A stretch of DNA of 6,644 bases from an uncultured Oscillospiraceae bacterium (lineage in GTDB: Bacteria; Bacillota; Clostridia; Oscillospirales; Oscillospiraceae), in assembly GCA_905205085.1 (NCBI GenBank), contig CAJLCG010000108.1, positions 1-6,644 on the forward strand. The letters run 5' to 3'. Shown here one piece after another: positions 1-5,487 of this stretch (its first letter is position 1; each line of letters opens with the position of its first letter). The notes beneath the pieces were generated by a model that was not told the origin of the DNA, made no database searches, and worked only from the letters and a program-made list of their open reading frames with translations. A program made the translations under genes and the position numbers.

Positions 1-33
1 AAGGAATCGAGGCCCACCTTGCGTGCAATCTTT

Positions 34-64
34 TTCGAAAAAGCGGCTATGCCACTTTTTCGAA
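34..64 (-). terminator. Second, distal hairpin terminator (probable)
   Basis: Bases 34-43 and 55-64 form a 10-bp inverted repeat. On the minus strand the inner part (60-38) reads as an A tract, a 5-bp stem closed by an AUA triloop and then a run of five U. One of the inner pairs is a G-U wobble on this strand but a C/A mismatch on the plus strand, so the fold favours minus-strand RNA. It sits directly downstream of the main terminator and could be a back-up. It could instead belong to a gene beyond the left edge. Confidence 0.55.
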
Positions 65-71
65 GGTCTCA

Positions 72-103
72 AAAAAATCCCGCCCTCTCGGGCGGGATTT
101 TTT
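72..103 (-). terminator. Intrinsic terminator of the operon, after rplQ
   Basis: A perfect 14-bp inverted repeat pairs 72-85 with 90-103 around the 4-base loop 86-89. The core is seven G:C pairs plus seven A:T pairs. Read on the minus strand it begins 42 bases after the rplQ stop codon and is followed by seven T residues (77-71), the standard Rho-independent layout. The plus strand also has a T run after the stem (98-103), so the element could act in both directions. No plus-strand gene is visible to use it. Confidence 0.93.
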
Positions 104-145
104 ATCCTGTTATGCAGGTGGGATGATCACACGATCCTCCGACTA

Positions 146-490
146 TTACACCAGCTGGATGATAGCCATCTCAGCGGCGTCGCCGCGGCGGGCGCCGATG
201 CGGACAATGCGGGTGTAGCCGCCGTTACGCTCGGCATACTTGGGGCCCAGCTCCTGGAACAGCTTCTTGGCCACATCCTCCTTGGTGATGAAGCCCAGAG
301 CCTGACGGTAGGAAGCCAGGTCGTTCTTCTTAGCCAGGGTGATCATCTTCTCAGCCACGGGAGCCACTTCCTTGGCGCGGGTGACGGTGGTCTTGATCTG
401 GCCGTTCTCCAGCAGGTAGGTCACCATGGCACGGAGCATAGCCTTACGCTGATCGCTGGTGCGGCCCAGCTTACGCATCTTCTGAGACAT
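146..490 (-). CDS. rplQ: 50S ribosomal protein L17 (bL17)
   Basis: A 114-residue protein of the usual bL17 length. bL17 is a structural protein of the large subunit, near the peptide exit tunnel. The N-terminal [17 protein letters not shown] block (about residues 6-22) is the family signature, and the C-terminal [20 protein letters not shown] segment matches the conserved end of the domain. The ATG at 490 is preceded by an AAGGAG ribosome binding site at 499-504 with an 8-base spacer, which fixes the start. This is the last gene of the operon and is followed by a strong terminator. The 212-base spacer separating it from rpoA is long for this gene pair. The reading frame is intact and nothing in the protein looks odd. 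Confidence 0.97.
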   Translation of the reverse strand: MSQKMRKLGRTSDQRKAMLRAMVTYLLENGQIKTTVTRAKEVAPVAEKMITLAKKNDLASYRQALGFITKEDVAKKLFQELGPKYAERNGGYTRIVRIGARRGDAAEMAIIQLV

Positions 491-702
491 AATAAACTCT
501 CCTTCGACCTCGCGTGGCGAGATCCATCTAAAATTCGTTCATTGGACCCCATAAGGGATCGGGAGCCCCCGCAAAAGCGGGACGCCATGCGTGCAGGAAG
601 AGGAACGTTACATACCTTCCTGGCGGCCCCGGGAAGCGGAAGGAAATCCTCACGCTTCTTTTTGTCACGCTGCGGACAGGGCTCGCCTATCCTTCGCGCT
701 TC
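491..702 (-). other. Structured 212-base spacer between rpoA and rplQ
   Basis: There is no supported gene here. The spacer holds several inverted repeats: 506-524 (8-bp stem, triloop 514-516, one wobble on the minus strand), 545-560 (6-bp stem, loop 551-554, one wobble on the minus strand), 568-581 (5-bp stem, loop AAAA), 594-600 paired with 616-622, and 633-638 paired with 653-658. The 506-524 hairpin sits immediately upstream of the rplQ ribosome binding site. None is followed by a T run on the minus strand, so I do not call a terminator, and I see no convincing promoter for rplQ. It may be a 5' leader structure for rplQ, an RNA-processing region, or a dispersed intergenic repeat. Confidence 0.6.
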
Positions 703-1653
703 TTACTGATTATCATCGCTGGCCAGGGACAGGCCCATCATAGCCAGCTTGTTGATAACCTCTTCCAGGCTCTTGCGGCCCAGGTTACGCACCTTCATCA
801 TCTCTTCCTCGGTCTTGGAGATCAGATCCTCCACCGTGTTGATGTTGGCGCGCTTGAGGCAGTTATAGGAACGCACGGACAGGTCCATGTCGTCGATGGT
901 CATCTCCATCACCTTGTCCCGCTGGGTCTCGGCCTTCTCCACCACGGTGGAACGGCTGCCCATGGTCTCGGACAGGTCGGTGAACAGAGCAAAGTGATCG
1001 CACAGGATCCGGGCGCCCAGGGACACCGCATCACGGGCGTCGATGGTGCCGTCGGTCCAGACCTCCAGAGTCAGCTTGTCGTAGTCGGTGGCGTCGCCTA
1101 CACGGGTGTTCTCAACGGTGTAATTCACCTTGCGCACCGGGGTGTAGATGGAGTCCACAGGGATCAGGCCGATGATGGTCTGGGCGGGCTTGTTCCGGTC
1201 GGCAGGGACATAGCCGCGGCCGTGGGACAAAGTCAGCTCCATGCTCAGGGTGGCATCGGGACCCAGAGTGGCAATGTGCAGCTCAGGGTTGAGGATCTCC
1301 ACGTCGGCGTCACACTTGATGTCGCCGGCAGTGACCTCGCACTCGCCGCTGGCCTCAATGTGCACCGTCTTGTTCTCCTCGCAGTGGAGCTTGGCGATAA
1401 TGCTCTTGATGTTCAGGACGATCTCGGTCACGTCCTCTTTGATGCCGGGGATGGTGGAAAACTCATGCTGGACACCGGCGATCTTGATGGAGGTCACCGC
1501 GGTGCCAGGCAGAGAGGACAGCAGGATCCGGCGCAGGGAGTTGCCCAGGGTGGTACCGTATCCGCGCTCCAGGGGCTCCACCACGTACTTTCCGTAGGAA
1601 GCGTCACCGGGATTTTCCACACAATCAATGCGGGGCTTCTCGATTTCTACCAT
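703..1653 (-). CDS. rpoA: DNA-directed RNA polymerase alpha subunit
   Basis: A 316-residue protein, typical for RpoA. Two copies dimerise to seed assembly of RNA polymerase. The N-terminal domain (about 1-230) carries the conserved assembly and dimerisation block around residues 19-50, with [14 protein letters not shown] at 37-50. The C-terminal helix-hairpin-helix domain (about 251-311) contains [12 protein letters not shown] and [10 protein letters not shown]. Arg261 aligns with E. coli Arg265, the key contact to UP-element DNA, and the NLGRKS loop also lies in the DNA-binding face. The ATG at 1653 is the only sensible start because an in-frame stop lies two codons upstream. Its GGAGGG site at 1665-1670 is 11 bases away, slightly long. 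The neighbours are rpsD upstream and rplQ downstream, each across a hairpin-bearing spacer. Confidence 0.98.
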   Translation of the reverse strand: MVEIEKPRIDCVENPGDASYGKYVVEPLERGYGTTLGNSLRRILLSSLPGTAVTSIKIAGVQHEFSTIPGIKEDVTEIVLNIKSIIAKLHCEENKTVHIEASGECEVTAGDIKCDADVEILNPELHIATLGPDATLSMELTLSHGRGYVPADRNKPAQTIIGLIPVDSIYTPVRKVNYTVENTRVGDATDYDKLTLEVWTDGTIDARDAVSLGARILCDHFALFTDLSETMGSRSTVVEKAETQRDKVMEMTIDDMDLSVRSYNCLKRANINTVEDLISKTEEEMMKVRNLGRKSLEEVINKLAMMGLSLASDDNQ

Positions 1654-1677
1654 ATGCTATGATACCCTCCTTTTCTG

Positions 1678-1695
1678 GGCGGCATTCAAGCCGCC
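1678..1695 (-). other. Hairpin next to the rpoA ribosome binding site
   Basis: A perfect 6-bp all-G:C stem, 1678-1683 with 1690-1695, encloses a 6-base loop. It ends seven bases before the rpoA GGAGGG motif on the transcript. It does not itself contain the binding site, so it is not an obvious sequestering structure, but its position could affect ribosome access or mark a processing site. Confidence 0.45.
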
Positions 1696-1736
1696 TGATT
1701 CAGCTCACCAATATCTGAGGGTTGTCTAAGTCTAAC

Positions 1737-1772
1737 TCCGTAGGGCCTCCGGCCAAGCCGAAGGCCCACGGA
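1737..1772 (-). other. Long hairpin after the rpsD stop codon
   Basis: On the minus strand, bases 1772-1757 pair with 1753-1737 around a 3-base loop: a GC-rich stem of about 16 pairs with a single bulged base (1742). The 1749/1761 position is a G-U wobble in the transcript but a C/A mismatch on the plus strand. The downstream sequence is not U-rich, so it is unlikely to be a strong intrinsic terminator. It could protect the 3' end of the upstream message, mark a processing site or damp read-through into rpoA; the role is inferred. Confidence 0.65.
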
Positions 1773-1781
1773 ACAATATAA

Positions 1782-2384
1782 TTACTTAGAGTACAGCTCG
1801 ACGATGAGGTGCTCTTCCACGGGGAAGTCGATGTCGTCACGAACGGGCAGAGCAACGACCTTACCCTGGAGGGTGTTCTTGGCGTGGTCCAGCCACTTGG
1901 GCACGTTCACCACGGGGGCATCCTCGCCCAGCAGGCGCTTAAACTTCACGGAAGAACGGCTCTTCTCGCGCACCTCGATGACGTCGCCCACCTTCACCAG
2001 GAAGGAGGGGATGTCCACGCGCTGGCCGTTGACGGTGAAGTGACCGTGGGTCACCAGCTGACGAGCCTCACGGCGGGTCATGGCGAAGCCCAGACGGTAC
2101 ACCACGTTGTCCAGGCGGCGCTCGATGAGAGTCAGCAGATTCTCACCGGTCTTGCCGGGCATACGGGTGGCCTTCTCGTAGTACATGTGGAACTGCTTCT
2201 CCATGATGCCGTACACGAACTTGACCTTCTGCTTCTCGGTCAGCTGCATGGCGTACTCAGACTGCTTTCTGCGCATCTGACCCTTGGGGTTGCGGTTGGT
2301 CGTCTTCTTGGCATAGCCCATGGCGGCGGGAGACAGGTTCAGAGCCTTGCACCGCTTGGCGATGGGCTGCATATTTCTAGCCAT
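1782..2384 (-). CDS. rpsD: 30S ribosomal protein S4 (uS4)
   Basis: A 200-residue uS4, a primary 16S rRNA binder that starts assembly of the small-subunit body and takes part in decoding accuracy. The S4 RNA-binding domain lies at about residues 90-150, with [21 protein letters not shown] followed by [16 protein letters not shown]. The N-terminal region, starting [19 protein letters not shown], keeps only one cysteine, so this is the zinc-free form rather than the four-cysteine form. The start ATG has an AGGAGG site at 2395-2400 with a 10-base spacer. It follows rpsK by 26 bases. Having rpsD inside the operon resembles the E. coli alpha operon and differs from B. subtilis, where rpsD stands alone. 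Confidence 0.97.
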   Translation of the reverse strand: MARNMQPIAKRCKALNLSPAAMGYAKKTTNRNPKGQMRRKQSEYAMQLTEKQKVKFVYGIMEKQFHMYYEKATRMPGKTGENLLTLIERRLDNVVYRLGFAMTRREARQLVTHGHFTVNGQRVDIPSFLVKVGDVIEVREKSRSSVKFKRLLGEDAPVVNVPKWLDHAKNTLQGKVVALPVRDDIDFPVEEHLIVELYSK

Positions 2385-2410
2385 CTGTCAAAAACCTCCT
2401 TTATTCCAGA

Positions 2411-2815
2411 TCAGACACGGCGGCGCTTCGGGGGCCGGCAGCCGTTGTGGGGAACGGGGGTCACGTCCTTAATCAGGGTGACCTCCAGGCCCACGGCCTG
2501 CAGCGCACGAATGGCGGCCTCACGGCCGGCGCCGGGACCCTTCACGTAGACCTCAACGATCTTCAGGCCGTAGCCCTCCATAGCAGCCTTAGCGGCAGTC
2601 TCGGCGGCGGTCTGAGCGGCAAAGGGGGTGGACTTACGGGAACCACGGAAGCCCAGGCCGCCGGAGGAGGCCCAGGACAGGGCGTTGCCCTGCATGTCGG
2701 TGACAGTCACCATGGTGTTGTTGAAGGAGGAACGGATATGCACCTGGCCCTTCTCCACGTTCTTACGCTCGCGGCGCTTACGCACCACTTTCTTACCCTT
2801 GGTATTTGCAGCCAT
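2411..2815 (-). CDS. rpsK: 30S ribosomal protein S11 (uS11)
   Basis: A 134-residue protein of normal uS11 length. uS11 sits on the platform of the small subunit near the mRNA exit site. The basic N-terminal tail (residues 1-20, with [14 protein letters not shown]) leads into the conserved core, with [16 protein letters not shown], then [19 protein letters not shown], then [17 protein letters not shown]. The C-terminal [13 protein letters not shown] is the typical family ending. The start ATG has an AAGGAGG ribosome binding site at 2824-2830 with an 8-base spacer. That site overlaps the rpsM stop codon, so the two genes are probably translationally coupled (gap 13 bases). Confidence 0.98.
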   Translation of the reverse strand: MAANTKGKKVVRKRRERKNVEKGQVHIRSSFNNTMVTVTDMQGNALSWASSGGLGFRGSRKSTPFAAQTAAETAAKAAMEGYGLKIVEVYVKGPGAGREAAIRALQAVGLEVTLIKDVTPVPHNGCRPPKRRRV

Positions 2816-2828
2816 GTGTTATCCCTCC

Positions 2829-3197
2829 TTACTTCTTCTTGTTGGCCACGGTACGCTTGGGACCCTTGCGGGTACGGGCGTTGGTCTTGGACCGCTGGCC
2901 GCGCACAGGCAGGCCCTTGCGGTGACGGATACCGCGGTAGCAGCCGATCTCGGTCAGCCGCTTGATGTCCATAGCCACGTTGCGGCGCAGGTCACCCTCC
3001 ACGGTGTACTCGTGGCTGATGATCTCACGCAGCTTGGCCTCATCGTCCTCGGTGAGGTCCTTCACGCGGGTGTCGGGGTTAATCCCGGCCTTGGCCAGGA
3101 TCTTGTTGGCGCTGGTGCGCCCAATGCCGTAGATATAAGTGAGGCCGATCTCGACTCTCTTCTCTCTGGGCAGATCAATGCCGGCAATACGAGCCAT
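2829..3197 (-). CDS. rpsM: 30S ribosomal protein S13 (uS13)
   Basis: A 122-residue uS13, a small-subunit head protein that contacts the large subunit (bridge B1) and P-site tRNA. The N-terminal [20 protein letters not shown] and [10 protein letters not shown] blocks are family hallmarks, followed by the conserved [19 protein letters not shown] segment (about 91-109). The lysine-rich tail matches the tRNA-contacting extension. The GGAGG site at 3209-3213 lies 11 bases before the ATG. rpmJ ends 18 bases upstream, so there is no room for a separate leader with an E. coli-type S4 repressor pseudoknot directly before this gene. Confidence 0.98.
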   Translation of the reverse strand: MARIAGIDLPREKRVEIGLTYIYGIGRTSANKILAKAGINPDTRVKDLTEDDEAKLREIISHEYTVEGDLRRNVAMDIKRLTEIGCYRGIRHRKGLPVRGQRSKTNARTRKGPKRTVANKKK

Positions 3198-3215
3198 TTA
3201 TTACAGCACCTCCAA

Positions 3216-3419
<204 letters not shown>

Positions 3420-3440
3420 TCACTCCGCTGTTTCTCCTCT

Positions 3441-3475
3441 CCAAAGCGAACCCGCTTCGCTGGGCTTCGCTTTGG
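3441..3475 (-). repeat. Strong inverted repeat in the infA-rpmJ spacer
   Basis: Bases 3441-3450 pair perfectly with 3466-3475. Inside, 3451-3453 pair with 3462-3464, with 3465 bulged, around a short loop. It is the strongest of the spacer's hairpins and is immediately adjacent to the 3477-3491 hairpin. It lacks a downstream T run on either strand, so a terminator role is not supported. Confidence 0.7.
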
Positions 3476-3572
3476 GGCGGCCTACGGCCGCTGTCCCTGC
3501 GTGGGGACGGGAGTTTGCGGATCTCGGAAGGCAAGGCTTCCAAGAAAAGCCGGACGATTCGGTCGTTAATAG

Positions 3573-3791
3573 TTACTTAGAACGCCAGGTAATACGGCCT
3601 CGGGTGAGGTCGTAGGGTGACATCTGTACGGTCACCTTGTCTCCGGGCAGAATGCGGATGAAGTTCATGCGCAGCTTGCCGGAAATATGAGCCAGAATGA
3701 TGTGCCCGTTGCCGATGTCCACATGGAACGTGGTGTTGGGCAGGGATTCGGTGACGACTCCCTCCAGCTCGATCATATCATCTTTCGCCAA
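3573..3791 (-). CDS. infA: Translation initiation factor IF-1
   Basis: A 72-residue protein, exactly the usual IF-1 size. IF-1 is a single S1-type OB fold that binds the A site of the 30S subunit and helps IF-2 and IF-3 during initiation. The N-terminal [13 protein letters not shown], central [23 protein letters not shown] and C-terminal [13 protein letters not shown] blocks are characteristic. The start is a TTG at 3791. It has a consensus AAGGAGG site at 3801-3807 with a 9-base spacer, and it gives the conserved MAKDD start. The next ATG, at 3776, would drop those residues and lie 24 bases from that site. The gene overlaps the end of the KOW gene by 14 bases, which suggests translational coupling. 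Confidence 0.97.
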   Translation of the reverse strand: MAKDDMIELEGVVTESLPNTTFHVDIGNGHIILAHISGKLRMNFIRILPGDKVTVQMSPYDLTRGRITWRSK

Positions 3792-4065
3792 GCGTGTTTC
3801 CCTCCTTGAAGGCGGCCAGCGCCCTTCTAAGTTCTCGGTCGGATACCGTGATTCCTTGTTGCAGTTTTTCTACAGCAGGGTGACGGAAGTCCCCCTGGTC
3901 CAGCCACGCCACATGGCGGGGCTTTTTCCGTTTGGGAGCGGCCATGGTGCGGCCCTTCCCGTTGGCCAGCAGGAGAAGCTCGCCCTCCTGTCCGGTGACA
4001 AAGAACAGCTCGCCCTTGTCCCGTCCGGCCGTCGCCCGGACGATTCGGCCGCTGCAATTACACAT
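3778..4065 (-). CDS. KOW-domain RNA-binding protein (L14e-like)
   Basis: A 95-residue protein. Residues 6-18 read [13 protein letters not shown], the start of a KOW-type fold as seen in the eukaryotic and archaeal L14e/L6e/L27e group. A basic [11 protein letters not shown] stretch lies at about 45-55 and a helical, charged C-terminus (about 76-95) contains [10 protein letters not shown]. Small KOW genes of this kind lie between map and infA in many Bacillota (ybzG in B. subtilis), so an RNA- or ribosome-linked role is likely but unproven. I chose the ATG at 4065. It has GGAAG at 4075-4079, 9 bases upstream, and it starts close to the domain. The ATG at 4074 sits directly against that site. 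The gene overlaps map by 8 bases and infA by 14. Confidence 0.85.
   Translation of the reverse strand: MCNCSGRIVRATAGRDKGELFFVTGQEGELLLLANGKGRTMAAPKRKKPRHVAWLDQGDFRHPAVEKLQQGITVSDRELRRALAAFKEGNTLGER
3801..3807 (-). promoter_or_regulatory. Ribosome binding site of infA
   Basis: AAGGAGG on the minus strand, inside the 3' end of the KOW gene and 9 bases before a TTG. It decides in favour of the TTG start at 3791 over the internal ATG at 3776. Confidence 0.88.
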
Positions 4066-4822
4066 AGGCCCCATCTTCCGTAACGGTAAGGATCTCCGGT
4101 TCTCCATCTGTAATGAGGATGGTGTTTTCATAGTGCGCGGCCAGGGAGCCGTCCAGTGTGACGGTGGTCCACTTGTCGGCCAGCACCTTCACCTGCCAAT
4201 CCCCAGCACAGACCATGGGTTCCACCGCCAGGGTCATACCCGGCAGCAGCCGGGGACCGTGACCGGCAGGCCCGAAGTTACGTACCTCGGGGGCCTCGTG
4301 GAGCTTAGCGCCCACACCGTGGCCCACAAAGTCCCGAACTACGGAGAAGCCGAAGCTCTCCACATAGGTCTGAACCGCATGACCGATGTCGGAAACTCTC
4401 ATGCCCTTCCGGGCCATCTTGATGCCCTCCCAGAAACTCTGCTGAGTCACCTGGATGAGCTTCATAGCCTCGGGGCTCACCTCCCCACAGGGGTAGGTGG
4501 CGGCGCAGTCTCCGTGGAAGCCGTCTACATAGGCTCCCACGTCCACGCTGACGATGTCGCCCTCCTTCAGCTTCAGGGGACCGGGGATTCCGTGGATCAC
4601 CACATCGTTGACGGAGATGCAGGCGGAACCGGGGAATCCTCCATAACCCAGGAAGGAAGGCTTGGCGCCATGGCTCTCGATAAAGCGGCGTACCGCGGTA
4701 TCGATCTCGTGGGTGGTAACACCCGGACGAACCATGGAGCCGGCCAGCGCCCGGGCCTGGGCGGTGAGCCGCCCGGCCTTGCGCATGGCCTCAATCTCAC
4801 GGGGAGATTTCATAGAAATCAT
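4058..4822 (-). CDS. map: Methionine aminopeptidase, type I
   Basis: A 254-residue metalloenzyme of the pita-bread fold that removes the initiator methionine from new proteins at the ribosome. All five metal ligands are present: Asp94, Asp105, His168, Glu201 and Glu232. His77 and His175, the conserved active-site histidines, are also present. The surrounding motifs are VVIHGIPG, VSVDVGAYVDGFHGDCAATY, GHGVGAKLHEAPEV and LAVEPM. There is no N-terminal zinc-finger extension. I chose the ATG at 4822 because GAGAAG at 4830-4835 lies 7 bases upstream. The ATG at 4813 (MKSPREIEAM) has no such site, and a TTG at 4837 would overlap the adk stop. adk ends 11 bases upstream; the end overlaps the KOW gene by 8 bases. 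Confidence 0.96.
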   Translation of the reverse strand: MISMKSPREIEAMRKAGRLTAQARALAGSMVRPGVTTHEIDTAVRRFIESHGAKPSFLGYGGFPGSACISVNDVVIHGIPGPLKLKEGDIVSVDVGAYVDGFHGDCAATYPCGEVSPEAMKLIQVTQQSFWEGIKMARKGMRVSDIGHAVQTYVESFGFSVVRDFVGHGVGAKLHEAPEVRNFGPAGHGPRLLPGMTLAVEPMVCAGDWQVKVLADKWTTVTLDGSLAAHYENTILITDGEPEILTVTEDGAYV

Positions 4823-4829
4823 TTCAATG

Positions 4830-4835
4830 CTTCTC
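4830..4835 (-). promoter_or_regulatory. Ribosome binding site of map
   Basis: GAGAAG on the minus strand, overlapping the adk stop codon (4834-4836) and 7 bases before the ATG at 4822. It is weaker than the operon's AGGAGG-type sites but favours this start over the ATG at 4813. The overlap with the stop suggests re-initiation by ribosomes finishing adk. Confidence 0.6.
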
Positions 4836-5472
4836 AAAGACCCAGCGCCTCCAGAATAACCTTGGTGGTATCTTCGATGGTGGGCTGGTTGTCTACGGAG
4901 CGCAGCAGGCCCTTGCCCTGGTAGTAGCCCTTCAGGGGCTCGGTCTGCTCATGGTAGACCGCCAGGCGCTGACGCACGGTCTCGGGCTTGTCGTCATCCC
5001 GCAGGACCACCTGGCCGCCGCAGGAATCACACACGCCCTCCACCTTGGTGGGCCGGGCTACGATGTGGTAGGAGGCGCCGCACTGGGCGCACACCCGCCG
5101 GCCGGACATCCGCTGCTCGATCTCCTCGTCGGAGATCTCAATGGACAGCACGCAGTCCAGCTTCACACCGGCCTTGTCCAGGGCCTCGGCCTGGGGCAGG
5201 GTGCGGGGCATGCCATCCAGGATAAACCCGTTGGCACAGTCGTCCTGAGCCAGGCGCTCCGCCACGATGGCGATGATCACCTCATCGGGGACCAGCTGGC
5301 CCTTGTCCATATAGGACTTGGCCTGCAGACCCGTGGGGGTACCGTCCTTAATGGCGGCCCGGAGGATGTTGCCGGTGGATATGGTGGGGATGTTCAGCTT
5401 GGCGCTGAGCACCTCAGCCTGGGTTCCTTTGCCGGCGCCGGGGGCACCCAGCAGGATCAGCTTCATTCCCAT
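4834..5472 (-). CDS. adk: Adenylate kinase with zinc-binding lid
   Basis: A 212-residue long-form adenylate kinase (ATP + AMP = 2 ADP), cytoplasmic. The P-loop GAPGAGKGTQ is at residues 9-18, the AMP-binding ISTGNILRAA at 31-40 and LDGMPRTLPQAEAL at 85-98. The lid (about 123-160) has Cys128/Cys131 and Cys148/Cys151, two CxxC pairs expected to bind zinc, as in many Bacillota. Two positions differ from the common consensus: Asn35 where Asp is usual (STGD) and Met88 where Phe is usual (GFPRT). I chose the ATG at 5472 because GAGGGAG at 5481-5487 is 8 bases away. The ATG at 5466 (MKLILLGAPG, 210 residues) matches family starts but sits 14 bases away, and a GTG at 5481 touches the site. secY ends 15 bases upstream. 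Confidence 0.96.
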   Translation of the reverse strand: MGMKLILLGAPGAGKGTQAEVLSAKLNIPTISTGNILRAAIKDGTPTGLQAKSYMDKGQLVPDEVIIAIVAERLAQDDCANGFILDGMPRTLPQAEALDKAGVKLDCVLSIEISDEEIEQRMSGRRVCAQCGASYHIVARPTKVEGVCDSCGGQVVLRDDDKPETVRQRLAVYHEQTEPLKGYYQGKGLLRSVDNQPTIEDTTKVILEALGL

Positions 5473-5480
5473 ATCACACA

Positions 5481-5487
5481 CTCCCTC
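5481..5487 (-). promoter_or_regulatory. Ribosome binding site of adk
   Basis: GAGGGAG on the minus strand, directly after the secY stop codon (5488-5490). It is 8 bases before the ATG at 5472 and 14 before the ATG at 5466, so it favours the former. Confidence 0.7.

Larger units (their letters stand above)
1..145. other. Gene-free region downstream of the operon
   Basis: No supported coding region lies left of the rplQ stop codon. Apart from the two hairpins at 34-64 and 72-103, I recognise nothing in 1-33 or 104-145. In many Bacillota the ecfA1/ecfA2/ecfT cobalt-type transporter genes follow rplQ. Here the terminators imply that whatever lies beyond the edge is a separate transcription unit. 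Confidence 0.6.
1654..1781 (-). other. 128-base spacer between rpsD and rpoA
   Basis: The spacer contains the rpoA ribosome binding site (1665-1670), a 6-bp hairpin just upstream of it (1678-1683 with 1690-1695) and a long hairpin close behind the rpsD stop codon (1737-1772). I see no convincing -35/-10 pair on the minus strand and no gene. Read-through transcription from rpsD into rpoA is the simplest reading. Confidence 0.6.

Noticed and set aside
1..33. Left edge as a possible fragment of another gene
   Set aside because: It is too short to support any reading frame or RNA gene.
1776..1781. TATATT after the rpsD stop as a possible -10 box for an rpoA promoter
   Set aside because: No acceptable -35 element sits 16-18 bases upstream, and the strong hairpin follows immediately. 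An AT-rich intergenic stretch is enough explanation.
3550..4048. A 13-base word repeated at 3550-3562 and 4036-4048
   Set aside because: One copy is plain coding sequence of the KOW gene. A single 13-base match is not surprising in a window this size, so I treat it as chance.
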